NCBI RefSeq assembly: GCF_019449275.2
Contig: NZ_JAHZQZ020000012.1
Span: 496,001 to 560,000, forward strand
Length of the DNA stretch: 64,000 nucleotides
Direction of reading: 5' to 3'
DNA from: Microbacterium sp. HD4P20
GTDB taxonomy: Bacteria > Actinomycetota > Actinomycetes > Actinomycetales > Microbacteriaceae
The translations under genes were made by a program, and so were the position numbers. A model generated the notes under the pieces. That model did not search any database, had not been told where the DNA came from, and saw nothing but the letters and a program-made list of their open reading frames with translations. Position 1 is the stretch's first letter, and every line of letters begins with the position of its first letter. Shown piece by piece: positions 62,076-64,000 of the stretch.

Positions 62076-62659
62076 TGCCCGGAAGCGAGGACAGCGTGGA
62101 AACGGATACCGACTCCGACGCAGAGGCGCAGCTGAACGCGCGCTTCCAGGCGGGGGACGAATCCGCGCTCGCGGAGGTGTACCGGCGGTGGGCGCCCGTG
62201 GTGTTCACGCTGGCACTCCGCTCGCTCGGTGACCGAGGGGATGCCGAGGACGTCACCCAGCGCACCTTCGTGTCTGCGTGGACGTCCCGTGCGTCGTACG
62301 ACCCGGCCAAAGCGCGGTTGTCGACCTGGCTCGTCGCGATCGCACGGCATCGGATCGCCGACACCCACGAGTCCCGAGCCAAGGTGCGTGCGCTCCAGGC
62401 CGAGATGGAGCGCCTCACGCGGCCCGACGATCTCGTCCGGGACGCGCCGGACCTTTCCGAGACACTGCTCGTCGCCAACGAGCTCCAGCAGCTCGAGCCG
62501 GACGCCCGGACCGTCATGCGGCTCGCCTTCTACGACGATCTGACGCACGACGAGATATCGAGGCGACTCGGGATGCCGCTGGGTACCGTGAAGAGCCATA
62601 TCCGGCGAAGTCTCATCCGCATGCGCGACCGATTGGAGGTGACCCGTGTCACACCTTGA
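62072..62659 (+). CDS. ECF-type RNA polymerase sigma factor
   Basis: 195 residues. Region 2 shows GDRGDAEDVTQRTFVSAWTS; region 4 shows LTHDEISRRLGMPLGTVKSHIRRSL. The start overlaps the sortase stop (ATGA). It resembles SigK-like factors, which pair with RskA-type anti-sigma factors, as here. It probably controls this four-gene locus among others. Confidence 0.9.
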   Translation: MMPGSEDSVETDTDSDAEAQLNARFQAGDESALAEVYRRWAPVVFTLALRSLGDRGDAEDVTQRTFVSAWTSRASYDPAKARLSTWLVAIARHRIADTHESRAKVRALQAEMERLTRPDDLVRDAPDLSETLLVANELQQLEPDARTVMRLAFYDDLTHDEISRRLGMPLGTVKSHIRRSLIRMRDRLEVTRVTP

Positions 62660-63440
62660 CCCCGAGCAGCTCGCGCTGGTCGCCATGGGTGAGGCCGTCG
62701 CCTCCGCCGAGGAGCGCTCGCACCTCGCGTCGTGCCCCGCCTGCACGGCGGAGGTCGCCGAGATGTCGCACGCCGCGACCGTCGCCCGGTCGACCATCGA
62801 CGAGGCGGCGCTCGAATCGCCCTCGGCGCGTGTGTGGGATCGCATCCACCAAGACCTCGCCCTTGGCGCCGACGTCGCGGCAGACCCGCTCGCGCCCGTC
62901 GGCGCCGACGAGCCCGCCGGAGCGCCGGGCACGCCCGTCCAACACGTGTCGGTCGCGCATGAGGAGGCCGGGTCGACGGATCCTGTTGCCCGCGCGCGTC
63001 AACCGCGAATGCGGTCGATCTGGGTGCTCGCGGCATCCCTCGCCCTCATCGCCGTCGTCGGGGTGGGCGTGTGGGCGGGCATCTCGGCGAGCCTCGCGCC
63101 CACCGTCGTCGCCGCCGCCTCGCTCGACGCGTTCCCGTCTCACCCCCGAGCCGAGGGTACGGCAGAGGTGGACCTTAGTCGCGACGGCAGCCGCACCCTC
63201 AGCGTGACCCTCGAGGGAGCCTCCGAGGCGGATGCCTACCGCGAGGTCTGGCTGATCCGAAACGACGGGGCGGCGCTGATCAGCTTGGGTCTTCTGGAGG
63301 GGAGGTCGGGCACTTTTCCGATCCCGGACGGCGTCGACCTCGAGGAGTACGACCTGGTCGACATCTCGTTCGAGCCACTCGACGGTGATCCCGCGCATTC
63401 TGGTGACTCGATCGTTCGCGGACAGCTGCAGTCCGCATGA
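62646..63440 (+). CDS. Membrane anti-sigma factor (RskA-type)
   Basis: 264 residues from GTG, overlapping the sigma gene by 14 bases. The cytoplasmic zinc-binding anti-sigma motif is His26, Cys30, Cys33 (HLASCPAC). One membrane helix (about 122-146) leads to an extracellular RskA_C-like domain with REVWLIRNDGAALISLG. Such factors hold the sigma factor until proteolysis after an external signal. Confidence 0.88.
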   Translation: MSHLDPEQLALVAMGEAVASAEERSHLASCPACTAEVAEMSHAATVARSTIDEAALESPSARVWDRIHQDLALGADVAADPLAPVGADEPAGAPGTPVQHVSVAHEEAGSTDPVARARQPRMRSIWVLAASLALIAVVGVGVWAGISASLAPTVVAAASLDAFPSHPRAEGTAEVDLSRDGSRTLSVTLEGASEADAYREVWLIRNDGAALISLGLLEGRSGTFPIPDGVDLEEYDLVDISFEPLDGDPAHSGDSIVRGQLQSA

Positions 63441-63445
63441 GGCAA

Positions 63446-63451
63446 TAGTCT
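63446..63451 (+). promoter_or_regulatory. Leaderless -10 box (TAGTCT)
   Basis: TAGTCT, six bases, then ATG 63458. Confidence 0.55.
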
Positions 63452-63457
63452 CCGGGC

Positions 63458-64000
63458 ATGAAAATCGACTTCAAGAAGGAGATCGCCGCGTACTCGGCTC
63501 GGCGGGGCGTATTCGACATCATCGAAGTTCCACCGCTTCGCTACCTGATGATCGACGGCCACGGCGACCCGAACACCCAGGCGTACGGCGACGCCATCTC
63601 GACGATCTTCCCGGTCGCGTACAAGCTCAAATTCCTCAGCAAGAGGGAGCTCGACCGGGACTACGTCGTCATGCCGCTGGAAGCGGTCTGGTGGTCCGAC
63701 GACATGAGCTCGTTCACGTCCGATCGCGACAAGTCGAAGTGGGACTGGACGGCACTGAACATGGTGCCCGACTGGATCACCGACGAGCTCTTCGCCCGCG
63801 CGGTCGCGGCGGCGGGGGAGGCGCCGGTCATCGACCGCATCCGACTGGGCACGCTCGACGAAGGGCGTTGCGTGCAGACGCTCCATGTCGGCCCGTTCGA
63901 CGAGGAGGGGCCGGTGCTCGCCGACCTGCACGACCGCTTCATTCCCTCGCAGGGGCTGCGCATGACCGGCAAGCACCATGAGATCTACCTCAGCGATATC
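63458..64000 (+). CDS. GyrI-like small-molecule-binding domain protein (partial)
   Basis: 181 codons visible, cut by the window edge. Begins MKIDFKKEIAAYSARRGVFD, then YGDAISTIFPVAYKLKFLSK and QTLHVGPFDEEGPVLADLHD, features of stand-alone GyrI-like domains (DUF family related to SOUL/BmrR effector domains). No DNA-binding domain is present at the N-terminus. These bind hydrophobic small molecules; function here is unknown. Confidence 0.85.
   Translation, partial: MKIDFKKEIAAYSARRGVFDIIEVPPLRYLMIDGHGDPNTQAYGDAISTIFPVAYKLKFLSKRELDRDYVVMPLEAVWWSDDMSSFTSDRDKSKWDWTALNMVPDWITDELFARAVAAAGEAPVIDRIRLGTLDEGRCVQTLHVGPFDEEGPVLADLHDRFIPSQGLRMTGKHHEIYLSDI

Overview
High-GC DNA with GC-rich third codon positions, Shine-Dalgarno and leaderless starts, and many four-base ATGA/GTGA gene overlaps. 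The gene content (HerA-like ATPase, DUF6457 beside MobA, class F sortase with a DUF4397 protein, CtpE-like ATPase, cydABDC, deazaflavin-type reductase) points to an actinobacterium, most likely Microbacteriaceae and probably Microbacterium-like. The genus is an inference from gene content. I see no tRNA, rRNA, phage, insertion sequence or CRISPR array. Apart from one repeat array and one palindromic insert, the window looks like ordinary chromosome.

Layout. 1-1131: rplJ-rplL with flanking terminators. 1230-7779: sugar ABC operon (two permeases, lipoprotein binding protein), then a LacI repressor fused to a PmoA-like (DUF6807) domain and a Gfo/Idh/MocA oxidoreductase. 7784-12466: a second, divergent LacI regulator and an AglEFG-like operon. 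Neither sugar operon has its own ATPase. 12512-21871: CtpE-like P-type ATPase, small membrane proteins, DUF305/DUF3105 pair, Bcr/CflA exporter, deazaflavin-type reductase, PAP2 phosphatase and HerA-like ATPase. 21987-32855: molybdenum block with a YdeP-type molybdoenzyme, Moco synthesis genes on both strands (mog, moaE / thiF-rhodanese, moeA, moaC, mobA, DUF6457, moaD), an HTH-TOBE regulator and modABC. 32865-35145: GNAT and SDR-DUF2867 genes. 35203-41122: cydABDC behind twin palindromic operators. 41250-43257: moaA and fdhD, completing the Moco set (FdhD probably serves the YdeP enzyme). 43382-47941: Dps, amidase, a two-armed array of 20-bp repeats, a proline-rich small protein, TrhO and an EEP-family enzyme. 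47962-52008: a PhnDCE transporter with a tyrosine-phosphatase-fold enzyme and a TetR regulator behind a candidate PHO box. 52070-54640: SRPBCC protein, hypothetical, desaturase, cold-shock protein. 55015-58177: OpuC-type osmoprotectant importer. 58330-60362: FAD disulfide oxidoreductase and flavodoxin-family protein. 60565-63440: DUF4397 protein, class F sortase, ECF sigma factor and anti-sigma factor. 63458-end: partial GyrI-like protein.

Main points for a second look: the inverted 20-bp array at 45601-45940; a 72-bp symmetric palindrome carried in frame inside the YdeP gene; a recurring TAGnCT-N6-start leaderless signature at more than a dozen genes, including a 14-codon leader peptide ahead of moaA; the LacI-DUF6807 fusion; the Phn-phosphatase-TetR cassette; and paired operators upstream of cydA.
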